Shown: positions 11,360 to 22,489 of the stretch, one piece after another
How the letters are laid out: each line of letters starts with the position of its first letter
How positions within the stretch are numbered: position 1 is the stretch's first letter
Origin: Ignelater luminosus
Lineage: Eukaryota; Arthropoda; Insecta; Coleoptera; Elateridae
Direction of reading: 5' to 3'
DNA length: 64,000 nt
Assembly (NCBI GenBank): GCA_011009095.1
Contig: VTPC01091245.1
Coordinates: 30,489-94,488, forward strand
The notes under the pieces: generated by a model
What the model was told of the DNA's origin: nothing
What the model saw: only the letters and a program-made list of their open reading frames with translations
The model's database searches: none
Translations under genes and position numbers: made by a program

Positions 11360-12658
11360 AAGGGTTTTCCAATAAGAGGTGTTATTTTGAATAGCCCGCT
11401 ATTTCGGTAGATGTCACTTTTGAAGCTATCATTTTTTGACATTTGACAAGTAGAAACTACGCCATTAATAAATATGGAACGATACACGCTTCAACAACGC
11501 ATTGAAATTATTAAAATTCACTATAAAAATGGTGAAAATTTGGCAGAGACGGTTCGTAAAACTCGAACATTTTTGGGTCACCATGAAGCACCTTGTCGGA
11601 CCGCAATACAGAAATTGGTGAAAAAATTCGAGCTCTTGGGACAAGTTAGTGATGTGAAGAATAAAACCCGCGCACGTCGCTCAAGAACAGCCGAGAATAT
11701 TGCTGTTGTAGCCGAAAGTGTTAAAGAAAACCCAGGTTTGTCCATTCCTCGTCGTTCTTTGGAATTAGCCATTCCACAAACGTCATTACACCGTATTTTG
11801 CATAAAGATTTGGGTCTTAAGGCTTATAAAGTCCAGTTAACACAAGAACTCAAGCCGGCCGATCATCAACAACGTCGTGTCTTTGCTGATTGGGTCGTTG
11901 AAATGCATGAAAATGATCCAGAATTCCATCGAAAAATCATCTTGAGTGATGAGGCCCATTTCCACCTCGGTGGCTTCGTCAACAATTGTCGGATCTGGGG
12001 CTCAGAAAATCCAAGAGTTATTGTTGAAAAGTCTCTCTATCCTCAACGTGTGACTGTTTGGTGCGGTTTATGGTCCGGCGGAGTCATTGGACCTTACTTT
12101 TTCGAAAATGAGGCTGGAGCAACAGTTACGGTGACTGGATTGCGCTATCGAGAGATGATTAACGATTTTTTATGGCCGGAATTGGATGGTATTGATCTGG
12201 ACAACGTTTACTTTCAACAAGACGGCGCTACGTGCCACACAAGCAACGAAACCATTGATCTTTTACGGAAAAAGTTTCCGGACCGTGTTATCTCTCGAAG
12301 AGGTGATCACAATTGGCCACCGAGATCTTGTGATTTAACACCTTGCGACTTCTTTCTTTGGGGCCACGTGAAAGAGAAGGTCTACGCCAACAGCCCAGCG
12401 TCGATTCAAGACCTCAAAGATGGAATTCGTGAGGCTATCGAGGACATAGGGCAGCCACTTTGCGATTTGGTTATGGAAAATTTCATGAAAAGGATATTGT
12501 CCTGTAAGCGTTGTCGTGGTGGTCATTTGCCTGATGTTATTTTCCACTATTAACGGCATACCTTTCTCTTTATAATGAAATAAACATCCGATCATTTATA
12601 TTAAAAAATGGCACTTTTCTTTGAATATCAAAATAACACCTCTTATTGGAAAACCCTT
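11360..12658 (+). mobile_element. Apparently intact rosa-type (DD41D) Tc1/mariner-superfamily transposon
   Basis: The element is 1,299 bp. It starts AAGGGTTTTCCAATAAGAGG at 11360, and the first 31 bases are an exact inverted copy of the last 31 (12628-12658). Both ends are flanked by the TA target duplication (11358-11359 and 12659-12660). It contains one uninterrupted transposase gene. Perfect terminal repeats, an open gene and intact targets point to recent insertion and possible current activity. It landed in AT-rich sequence just upstream of the older, opposite-strand transposon-like gene at 9890-11180. Confidence 0.93.
11474..12553 (+). CDS. DD41D (rosa-type) transposase, intact
   Basis: The 359-residue protein cuts and pastes the surrounding element in the nucleus. 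The N-terminal third has two helix-turn-helix regions (about residues 5-55 and 72-112) for binding the inverted repeats, joined by a basic linker KNKTRARRSR (63-71) that may act as nuclear localisation signal. The catalytic RNase-H-like domain carries D159 (IILSDEAHF), D250 (VYFQQDGATCH) and D292 (LTPCDFFLWG). There are 41 residues between the last two aspartates, which defines the DD41D rosa group and separates it from mariner (DD34D) and Tc1 (DD34E). The length is normal for the superfamily. ATG 11474 is the only start that gives the complete helix-turn-helix, and it lies 114 bases inside the left end. All three catalytic residues are present and no frame break was seen. Confidence 0.93.
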   Translation: MERYTLQQRIEIIKIHYKNGENLAETVRKTRTFLGHHEAPCRTAIQKLVKKFELLGQVSDVKNKTRARRSRTAENIAVVAESVKENPGLSIPRRSLELAIPQTSLHRILHKDLGLKAYKVQLTQELKPADHQQRRVFADWVVEMHENDPEFHRKIILSDEAHFHLGGFVNNCRIWGSENPRVIVEKSLYPQRVTVWCGLWSGGVIGPYFFENEAGATVTVTGLRYREMINDFLWPELDGIDLDNVYFQQDGATCHTSNETIDLLRKKFPDRVISRRGDHNWPPRSCDLTPCDFFLWGHVKEKVYANSPASIQDLKDGIREAIEDIGQPLCDLVMENFMKRILSCKRCRGGHLPDVIFHY

Positions 12659-13890
12659 TACATTATAATATACTACATGTACTTGATACTGGCAACTCTC
12701 ATTTCCAAAAACACAAGTGCTTTCTACAGAATAAAGCTCAGTGTAAAACGCAACAATATTACATGAAATATCGCTCCAAACTAAAGACAGAATTCATCGC
12801 ACAGGTTATATAGAGGTTGGTACTTTGTGATTCATCCTATAACGGTGTGTCATCCACAGCACACGTCACATCCTGCTTTAGGATGACCAGACATCACGTG
12901 ATTTCTGCGCAGTGCGCTGTTGCAGACAGTATGGCTAATTGACGAATCTGTATAACAGTAATAATGTAAATAGCAAATCTGCTAAATAAATTCTATTCTA
13001 TTCTGTATTACCAAATATTCATTAGCGCCGGGGGCCCCCTTAACATTATCCAAAACAAAAAATTTTTTTTGCAATTAACTAGTACACAAGTACGCAAATT
13101 TTTGTCGCTATTAGAAATGAAAAATCCAAAATTAATTTTTTCACTCCACCCTACTCTACACCACTTCAAATTTCTTTGCACATATTTATAGCTTATTGAC
13201 TTAAACTCTTATACCTACCTGTAGACAGCAACAGAAAACTGTCAGTGACAAAAGTCTATGATACCATATCATTTAGATGTCTGATTTTAATACCATAAAT
13301 TGCACCTTCGAATAATTACTTTCTATTTATTGTTTATTTATAACAATATGCAAGATGAAAGTACAAATCTAAAGCAACAGTGCAATTCTCTATTGTGATA
13401 ATGTTAGTGTTGTAACTGACAATGCAGGGTTTATCGATGTATTAGACGAATTATTAGGCTCAAACGGTGATAAGAAAATTGATTTGGAAATCGCCAAGTA
13501 CATAATTATGTTCTCAAACAAAAAGATCCCAGCTTACGCAAACAAATTAATGTAATATTAAATAGTAAAATAAAAATAAAATCTCAAATAAAAATTTGGT
13601 CCAATGTACAAACGCGCTGATAGGCCTACAAAGCCAAATGTTTCTAAACAAAATGGTAAAAATAAACAAATATCAACAAATAAACATAACCTTTCAAACA
13701 CATTAAAAAAATGTAATCAATAAAACAGAAGTAGCAGCAGCTGTTGCTGAGGCAGAAGTTTGCATTAAATGCAACGAACATATAAATTTAAGCACTGAAA
13801 TTCTGGTGAATTCAGGACCGTAAAACATAAAAAAGCTAATTACAAGGCTGCTGTAGGAGCAAATACTAATAATGTGATACAGCTGCAGTG
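12659..13890. other. Intergenic/intronic stretch with a retroelement-like tail
   Basis: No gene was recognised. At about 12985-13006 the sequence AAATTCTATTCTATTCT looks like the short tandem tail left by a LINE or SINE copy inserted on the plus strand; the body to its left could not be identified. A GC-rich run (GCCGGGGGCCCCC) occurs near 13026. Confidence 0.3.
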
Positions 13891-13899
13891 GAAAGTAGA

Positions 13900-14720
13900 A
13901 AAGCTGTGTTTATTTTCAGATTACAACCTGATACAACATGTGATCAGGTAAAAAAATTATCTAGGTAAACGAGATATTTCTGTTTCAGACCTACCTAACT
14001 AAATTCTAAATGCAATCGACCAGCATTGCAGCTTTTAAAGTTACGCTTTCCGCCTCTGATAAAAGACGAATATTTGATACAAGTATTTGGCTACAATATA
14101 CAATTATATATCCTAACAGAAGATTTTACAAAAAATGCGACACCTAATAGTGTGAAATCTACAAGTAATATGCAGGGATTAACAAATAAAGTCTTAAAGC
14201 TATAATTAAAACAAAATAAACCCAAAATACTTTGTCTTTGTGAACATTGACTCACACCAAATAATTTCAATTTTCATCGGCCATTTTTTGCGAAAGACCA
14301 ATTCTGAATTTATGCAGTTCACTTGATAGAATAACTAAAATGTCCATTAAATCAACTTTGGAGTGTTCCTCTATAACTTACGGGAAAGATAGCTGCATTA
14401 TCTGTATCTATATAGACCTCCTTCTGGAAACAAAAGTTTTACTCTCAATTAAGCATAATTCTCACTAAAATTACGGATAAATTCAAATATTTAATTCTCG
14501 TCGGGGACTTAAATATACATAACGACTCGGCGTTTCTTCTGAGAATAATCCGCTATTTTTCTCTTTTGAGTTAACTTCGTTGATTACTGAATTTATAAAA
14601 CCTGTACATCGAGCAGGTCGATCAATCTGCAGTGGTATTGATTACATTGCTACCAATATTAAGCAAAATGACGTAGGTGCAATAATATTGCTGAAGTCAC
14701 TATATACAGATTTGTAACTG
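13900..14720 (+). pseudogene. Decayed CR1-like LINE: end of ORF1 and start of ORF2 endonuclease
   Basis: Around 13907 a short stretch reads VFIFRLQPDTTCDQVKKLS, like the C-terminal part of ORF1 proteins of CR1-group LINEs. At 14167 the frame reads NMQGLTNKV and then KILCLCEH, matching the start of the apurinic-type endonuclease of CR1-related elements, where the family has N..SL.NK and E-H-W. Further on, SGIDYIATN corresponds to the end of the endonuclease. Stops and frame changes are frequent, so this is an old copy. No reverse transcriptase follows, and neither end of the element could be placed. Confidence 0.5.
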
Positions 14721-15449
14721 GAAGCATCAAAATTACGCTAATGATAAACAACAGCAGCCAACGCAAGTGGAAATGCTTATAATTACAAGTAATCTTATAA
14801 TAAACCGACAATAAATAATTTTTTATTGTTATTGTTATTATTATTTCTTGCTGTAAGGTAAGCCCCATTATAAAATTGCACAGCCAACATACAAGAAATA
14901 CTAAATAGTTTGGGTTCCACCATTGTACATAAATATTGACAATCATAAGCCTGTAAAACTCAAAGTGGGTGCTATTTCAACAAAAACAAACTCTCTTACT
15001 TACAGTCACCTTAAATACTGAGTCTGAAGCTAAACGCGTTTAGTACAACTGAAACTCCAGATTCTTAAATGCATTTCATGTTTGATACAGAACTATAAGT
15101 GAAGCCCTACAAGGCTAACATAAACCTTTAGATACATTTCCAGTTGTTTTCTGATCTTAGTTAAACAGTTCCGCTAGGCTAACTGTTTGCTTTTTATGCT
15201 CAAGATGATTTCTCATCTACTGGTTAGGAAGACACCTGTACCTTATATACCCCTGATTGCAACTGTGTGATAAAGTCATCTCTGCTAGACACTTACTAAG
15301 TTACAAATAACTGCACGATTATACCGTTCAAGTTAGATGGTAAATTCATCAGCAAGGCAAGGCTAAAAGGAAATAAGAATATAAATAAGCACTTAAACAG
15401 GCATCTAAGACTTCAAAAGGCATTCAAAAATATCTTTCCTATGCTGACT
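14721..15449. other. Unassigned stretch
   Basis: May include more of the decayed LINE to its left, but no motif could be read. Confidence 0.3.
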
Positions 15450-16020
15450 CCGGTCGGATCATGTCACGATTGATTGTGATGCCCTTTTTTAAATGCAGAC
15501 CGAGTTTCACCTCCTATTAACCTTTTCAAAAAAGCAATTACTGTCATCCTTTTTAAAGAGACAGATACAAAGAGGGTCAGTTTTGCCTTTCATTGATCTT
15601 ACTTTCTAAATTCAAACTTAGATCAGGTTTTGTTCTCTAGTAGGACATTTTCGGTGGCCCAAGGTCATGCTGCGCTCTTTATCAGCCGTTTTAGAAAGAG
15701 TACTGAATTACCAACGTCAGTCAGTTTAGACAGTTTGATACGGTCCAAATAACATGAATAAATTGTTTTTTCTAAAAACTACCAACCTTCTATTTAAAAT
15801 CTTTAAGATGGTTTGCCCTCCATTAAACTTTTCAAAAAGCTAATTGCGGACATGGATCGGGTTACAAACTTCAACGCGCTAGCTCGTTGACCCAAGGTTG
15901 AATATGAAGGCGAGTCAAGCTTTACTTTTCATTGCCTTTCTTAATTAAGCTAAATTTCAAACATGAGCTGGGCCAGATCCTGCGATATACCACTTATTGT
16001 AACCCAAATAAATCTTTTTC
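15450..16020. repeat. Degenerate repeat block, family shared with 45130-45800 and 52830-53000
   Basis: Two or more diverged units each hold a CATTAACYTTTTCAAAAAGC-like phrase (about 15514 and 15820) and, 100-130 bases on, a GGCCCAAGGT- or GACCCAAGGT-like phrase (about 15657 and 15890), followed by CTTTCATT or TTTTCATT. The same order of phrases occurs in two other blocks of the window. No open frame or terminal repeat is visible, so this may be a non-coding dispersed repeat with an internally repeated structure. Confidence 0.4.
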
Positions 16021-19020
16021 TTCTAAAAGTAGTAATTTTTAATTTTCCCTAAGATTTTACCTTTTACAACAATGGGCAGCTTTGGAACTATTTATTACTA
16101 GAAAGACGCGTTCAGGTTCAAAAAACTGATTTTGTGACTCTAAACCTCACTAAGAAATCATCAAAATCGCAAAATATTGACGAGTATCTGTAGAAGATAT
16201 CGCGAAAAAGTGCAAGACTACTCCGTGCATGGCCCTAAAGGCAGAAGGTATTGCCTTTTGAAAACTGTACAAGTTAATTCGAGAAACAAAGTATATTGTA
16301 TATTGCAAATAATTCGCCAGTGTAAGCTTCAAGACACTTTGTATATAGCATGACGTATTATCAATAAAGAATACCTGCAGATACGCTTGCTTCCGTTTCT
16401 AAGGCAGCATGATGGTCCGACATTGTTTTGGCCAAATTTGGTATCAGCGCATTTTGTAAAAGCAATTCTCAAGTTACTGAATAAAAATTAAGTTAAATTT
16501 GTGCCCGAAAACATGAATCCCCCGAATACTTCACAGTGTTTCTGTTTCATCAGAAAGGTTATAGGCTGATATGGTAGAATATGGAAAACAGAACCTAACA
16601 TTTTTTAAATTCTGTTTACTTTTACAGTATCATAACAAATTCTAATGTTACCAAAGGACATGTTTTATTTCTAAACGTTTTTCGCTTACCATTTTGAATA
16701 TTCGACCAATTATATATAAAACAGTTGGAAATTCAATCTCTGTCACCTTTGACTTAGAGAACTAAGCAGCCAAAAATCTAATTAAGGTCGATACGATAGT
16801 AATTACCATCTATGACTCAATTCTAGCCTAGTGCCAACATAACAATCAATTGGCCGAATGAGTTAAACTCGACTATACAAGACTCTCCTTTTGATTGTTC
16901 AAAAGCCAATGATAGACAGCAGAATGTACTTTGCCCAAAAAGCTAACCTAATAAATCAAGTAGAAAAGCTTTCAGACATGTTTTCGTTTGGAATGTAACT
17001 TTAAGCTGTGAAATACTTTAATACCCTGACTGCTGGAAAGAATTTGCCCAAGTTGTATGATTTTCTTGTAAAAGTTGCTCAAATTACATGACACTAGACA
17101 TGAAACTGCATCATCCATCTAAAGCTTTGTTATCTTTTTGTACCATTTATTTTATTTTAAAATTCATAGATTCAAAGAAATCCCAATTATCACGGCGCCA
17201 TAATAAATTAATAAAGTCAATGTATGTACTGTCACAAAAACACTTAACAACTTAAATACAATCAAGGCAAATTCTGTGAAGTGCTACCTTTTTCGTTATA
17301 ATACACAAGATTTCTTGAAGTTCCTCTTTTATATTACAGCTTTTTTACTCTTTTGAAAGAAGTTTGAAAGTATAAATTTGTCTTCTACATGTTTTCAATT
17401 TTAATGCTCTTAGGAATATAAACTCTAATCCTTATCTTTTATGTTGCCCTCTGACATTGATGTCAAACTTGTAACAAATTTTGTCAAGTATATAATATTT
17501 TTTTTAATCTTCTAGCTGAATTGCACACTCAGCTTTTTGGGTTGTACTGTGTTTCATCAAATCTAAACTTTGATACTGTTGGATAAACTTTAATCTGTTA
17601 CTTTGATGTTACGGACAACTTTAAGAGTTGCTACCGATTTCCAACATCCAATCAAACCTTTTTAATTTTTCTCTTGCAGACCCTCAAGCTTGTTGTCACC
17701 TTTTATACATTTCTTTTCCTCTTAATACATCAAAAATTTGCAGCTCATTAATGTTAGCACCTTTCTCTTCTCAAGCAGTAATAATAATTCTTAATACCAA
17801 AAAATGCTATAGCGGTAAAAGGAAAGTTAGAAATATTTTATGTTAGCCTAAAACACAGGGTCAGCTCATAAAATGTCCACACTTATACGGCAATACATTT
17901 AAGATTCCTACCCTTATAAAAATGCCATTTGCCCTGAATACGATACCTTGTGCAAATGAATAATTAATTGACAGTTTGAACTGCACACGTTATGCAAATG
18001 GTGATTTTAGTAAACAAGTTTAGATATTTAAAACGAATAAAATATTTAGACGCGTCCTGCTAATTTATAAACATAAATGTTCTCCCTTAATAAAATGAAT
18101 ACAAAATCTGCAAGTATAAAATCTTATGAAACTAAGTTTCAGGAAAGGTAATCCCATTAATATTTCAGAAGAAACCTTTCGTAAAAAAGAAAAGATCATT
18201 GAGAATGCGATAGGACACAAATTATTAATAAAAATTACCAAAAAATTGTCAATAAATCGTGATATTCTGTCACTTGAAGCAGATGGGGCTGGTCATAAAT
18301 CTCGACAACGCTACTTTAAAATGGATTAAGAGTCATCAAATGTGAAAAACTCCGTCAACGATTCCCCAACCGCACATTACGTTCAATATTTAATAACCTC
18401 CAAATTCTACAGAAAACTTTAGGCTGACGCGGATATTTTTAACGAGGTACCTACCCTTACCTACGCTTTAAAAAATATATAAATTTATATTTCTTGCTTT
18501 AAGAAATTCAAAGAAATTTTTGTTTTGACATTTATCGTTTTGTGAATTAGATTTAGTAGCATTATAAAAGTGAAAAAGGACAATAAAAAGGCTTTCCGCG
18601 TACAGATTTGAATTTTTCTTTTTTTTAATTTAAACAAAAGAAAATGCTTGTGCACATCCTTGGCTTGTGATTTTGTTCAATTTTATATCCAGTTACAAAA
18701 AGAAATGAAATCGTAAAATTCCAATCTCCTCCTGGTATCCATGACATGCAAATTGAATTCCAACAGAGTATTTTAAAACTGTAAATGACAATTTATCAAG
18801 ATAATTTTAGTTTTATGTTATTGGATTTTATGTTTTAATAAAATTTTGAATTAAAAATTTAATTATTTCTATACTACTTAATTAATTAAAAAGTCTTTTG
18901 AGTAGTGAACCAAAAAATTATTTATTCTTGCATGAATTATTGTAATGATATTAAAGAACCTTCCCAAAATTAATTAAATGAGTAAAATTGTATTTTTAGA
19001 TTTTTTAATTGTGAAGTCCT
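16021..19020. other. AT-rich non-coding stretch
   Basis: Nothing recognisable. Short open frames at 17628-17846 and 18126-18329 show no domain, signal peptide or compositional support. Confidence 0.45.
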
Positions 19021-19026
19021 TGTTAT

Positions 19027-19060
19027 GTACGAGGTGTGATCAAAATATTCTAAGCATCTT
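19027..19060 (+). repeat. Solitary mariner-type terminal sequence
   Basis: The sequence TA/CGAGGTGTGATCAAAA starting near 19027 has the look of a mariner-family inverted terminal repeat (compare TA/CGAGGTGTGTGAGAAAAG at 38675). No matching opposite end or transposase was found nearby. Confidence 0.3.
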
Positions 19061-19118
19061 ATTGTTCAAAACAAAATTATTTTGATGTAATACAGTACTA
19101 AGTAAGCAGAGTTGATAT

Positions 19119-19151
19119 GTTTCGCTGATGAAGACGTAACGAGTCCGAAAC
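19119..19151 (+). ncRNA. Hammerhead-ribozyme-like core motif (weak)
   Basis: CTGATGA at 19125-19131 and CGAAAC at 19146-19151 are separated by a 14-base segment with a short GAC/GTC stem (19133-19135 with 19143-19145) and a seven-base loop. CTGATGA...GAAA is the conserved core of hammerhead ribozymes, and such motifs are known in Penelope-like retroelements and short repeats of arthropods. However, the first stem II pair would be an A-C mismatch, no good stem I or cleavage site was found, and GTTTCG at 19119 pairs perfectly with CGAAAC, giving a competing simple hairpin. Confidence 0.2.
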
Positions 19152-19159
19152 TGAAATTT

Positions 19160-21747
19160 TTTGACGTCGGCTTATTGTTATTAATGACTTTGTTTTATAA
19201 TACTATATTCTATAGAATAGCGTGCGAGATCTTTCAATTTGAAGAAGAAAAATTATTAAATTCAGAAAAAAATTAAAGTTATCAAATTTGTATTTTTACT
19301 AATTAATTTCCCTTGAAAAATTAGGCAAAAAGATACCTATTTAATACAATTAGTAAGCTAACATTTAAACATTTATTACTTGTTTTTATCTTTTAAGCTT
19401 TTAATTAGTTTGGTATTTATTATACTATTGAGGAAAATACTAAAGTCTCGGATAATTCGAATTTATCTTTTTCTCTTGTTTACTAACTTTTATGTGAAAA
19501 TCCATCCAATTCTTTTTTTTGTTTTAATTCTGTAACTTTTTTTATCAACTGACAAACTTTCATATCTTATAATGCAAGAAAAATGGTACGTGGACAATAA
19601 TTTCATAAATTTATCCACTAGAGAATTTAGTAACCAATTAGACTTAAAAGCATCATCTTTTTAATGTAAACGAAAGGATTTTTATCTTATAATCGTGATT
19701 TTACCCAAGAGTTTTGGCTTTTATGAAGGACAGACAAATAAAGTTTTTTTATTTGTTTTTAAATTACTTCTGAGAATAGCGTTAAACTCGGGAAATTACT
19801 TTAAGATTAACTAATTTAGTGCCCATGAAAAACTTATAATTCACAAGAATAAAAAAAGGTTTTTATATATTTTACATTCAAATATAAGGAACGGACATCA
19901 AAAGCAATATGACAGTGAAACAAGATGATGTTATATCAATGAACTCTATACACAGTATATTTTGTGTAATTTTTGTTATGTATAAATTACGGCACGTTTG
20001 GGAATGTAACGAAACCATCAAGAATAATTTGAGACGGCATCGTGCCTGTACTTATATAAATTTAAGCATCTACTCCACGTTGGGCACCAAAACTTGTTTA
20101 AGTAAGACGTACCATAGTTTCCATGAAAAAGCTAAAACTAAAATAAAAATCAATAAGAATCACTTAAATTTTTAATTTAAAAGAAATTGCGTGCCTCCTA
20201 AATTAACTAACCTGTTAAAACCTATAAACAACAAATGTCTAGGTTTCAAATAGAAAATAAAAGAGTTATAACATCAAGTAACTTTCCATTTTATTAAACT
20301 TCTGTTTTTATTTGACTTAAATTATGTGAAAATCAACTTTCACACAATAAAAATTATTTGTTTATGTTTCACTCTGCTCTCCGAAGGTAAAGTTTCCTCC
20401 TTGTTGCTGCCTAGGTTTCCACAAGGCGAGTATTTCGTTTTTGATGTTCAGTTCATTGAAAGCAGGATTGGCATTTAATCAACGTTCTATGTTTGACTGA
20501 CTGTTACAGATGTTAACGTGTTTCATCCTAGGCCTTTGTTCTTTAATATGGAAAGAAACAAAATTAATTACTATATTCCTACTCCATTTTTGCTTTTAAT
20601 ATTTTTATAAACAAAAAAAGTGTATAAAAGAATATAAATCAAACATACGTTCAGGCATCACTGAGATGAAAACACAGAAAAAGGGGATTTATTATGAAAA
20701 TTTTTTTGAATTTAAAATTCTAAAGACGCTTCGAACAGATATTCAAAATGGGATAGGATTCTCAGATTGCGCTATTGTACGACTGAAGTAGCTCTGCAGA
20801 GTCCATTTGCATCGCTTTATCGACATCCAGCGTGTTCGTTTTCAATTACCTAAACTCGCGCAAGTAAAATGAGAAAAAAAAGAAATTCAAATATGTAACC
20901 CAATTTTTTTGGGGTGGAAGCATTCTACACATGTAGGTTACTGTTTAAATTTGTTTTAAAATTAGCAATAAACTTTTTTGTGTGTTTTTTCATTAAGGTG
21001 TTTTATAAAGTTTTACACGTTTGAAACAAATACAAATTAATTAAAGTTACCTTTTGGCTTAATTAGTACATTAGTGTTTATGAAACTGTTTTTCATAAAA
21101 TTGTTTTTCTTGTCATTACTTTAAATGACTTACGTAAAGGATATTAAAATTTAATTAACTGGTGTAGAGCTGTTTTGGACACAATAAATTAAAATAATGT
21201 CAAAGCAGCATAGTCTTTTAATAATTTTAATACCAATGTTTAATCGTGTAACAAACAAAAGTGATGTATGATAATAATTATGTTGTAACGTTTTTATTTA
21301 CTGCTTTTGGTTTAAACAAAAACCTAATAAAAATACATATGTAGAGCTATTAATTTCTAAACCAAAGACACATATAAGACATAACCTAGAAATTTTTTAT
21401 CTGTTACTGTTCTTTCTACACATTGAATGTTTAGAAATAATTGTACTATAGGATTTTCTTTATAAATATACAGCGTGTCCCACGTTAATTGGAACAAACC
21501 TTTATCGTATAAGAAGACATCCCGTATTATATACAGGATGTCCCCAGATAAGGTTTTAAATAGGTACAATGGATAAAAAATTTCAAGATACAAAATAAAC
21601 TTATTCTTTATAAAAGTGTTTGCTTACTTCAAAAGTAACTTTTATCGAGTTAAAAATTCAAAATTTTATACTGGGTGTTCAGTAACTAACTTTTATGTAC
21701 AAACCAAAATACAATTAAACAACATTTCAAATGAAATAATCTACTAT
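19160..21747. other. AT-rich stretch with scattered transposon-end-like motifs
   Basis: No gene was recognised. Near 21473-21690 three motifs of the type TACAGCGTGTCCC, TACAGGATGTCCC and TACTGGGTGTTC resemble ends of small Tc1/mariner-type elements, but they could not be paired into whole copies. Confidence 0.35.
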
Positions 21748-21968
21748 TGCGTCTCAATTAGTCCACCACCTATTCTATGGCACAATTCCAGCCTTCTTCT
21801 CAACTTGAGGAAGACTTGATGTAACAATTTTGGAGATGATTTGAACAGATTGAAAAATGCTATTAGGGTTAATGAAATTTTGCCCGAAGAGTTACATCAA
21901 ATTTTCCTCGAGTTGAGAAAAAGGCTGGAATTGTGTCAGGGAATAGGTGGTGGACTCATTAAGACGCA
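21748..21968. repeat. Fold-back: inverted ~77-bp arms around a 66-bp spacer
   Basis: The left arm (21748-21824) and right arm (21891-21968) are reverse complements with roughly 88-90% identity. On the plus strand the right half, with the spacer, reads as the C-terminal end of a Tc1/mariner-superfamily transposase: LNRLKNAIRVNEILPEEL, then LRKRLELCQGIGGGLI. The family has a final helix followed by a Cys-x-x-x-x-G-G motif here. The left arm repeats the last part backwards. The structure is therefore an inverted duplication of a transposase gene end, probably made during an aberrant repair of an excision. Confidence 0.6.
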
Positions 21969-22489
21969 TTTGTGGCAACAGTGGTGGCCTTGTGAACGAA
22001 AGAATTACATCGAGCGCTTCTTGGCAGGAGTTTTTAAAATTTAGTACACAATGATATCAATTTAGTACAGCTTTTATTTAGAATCTAGTACTTAAATTTT
22101 AAGTCTTGGAACAACACTGTGCTCACATGTTGTTTTCTAAGTTGCAACAGATCTGCAAGTGCTCGTGTAAAATAAATAAAGAATTAGTCTTTGTTAAGAT
22201 CTTTTTTAAAAGTCGCCTAAAGGCAAACGGGATAATAATGAACTTTCAATTGTCAGCGCTGACTGATTAGTATGATTACTAAATATTTTCTCCGTTCGCG
22301 AAGATAACCAAGATGGTCTTGGCTTTCGATACTACAGAACAACCATAGCATCACATGAATTTGCACAGTAAGCTTTGAAGTTAACGGTGGTTTTTATAAG
22401 AAGCAATAAAGAAGAACATTATAAGCGAATGAGAATTTTGATTTTTCTACGTAGTTTATCCTTGAAGACAGTGTAAAGAAAGGGCAGTA
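21969..22489. other. Unassigned stretch
   Basis: No coding potential or repeat structure was recognised. Confidence 0.35.

Noticed and set aside
12335-12595. Minus-strand frame overlapping the rosa transposase
   Set aside because: Antisense shadow of the intact transposase gene.
20362-20478. Minus-strand frame reading NPAFNELNIKNEILALWKPR and onward to a stop
   Set aside because: Protein-like, but only 38 codons, closed upstream by a stop with no splice acceptor in between, and no family recognised.
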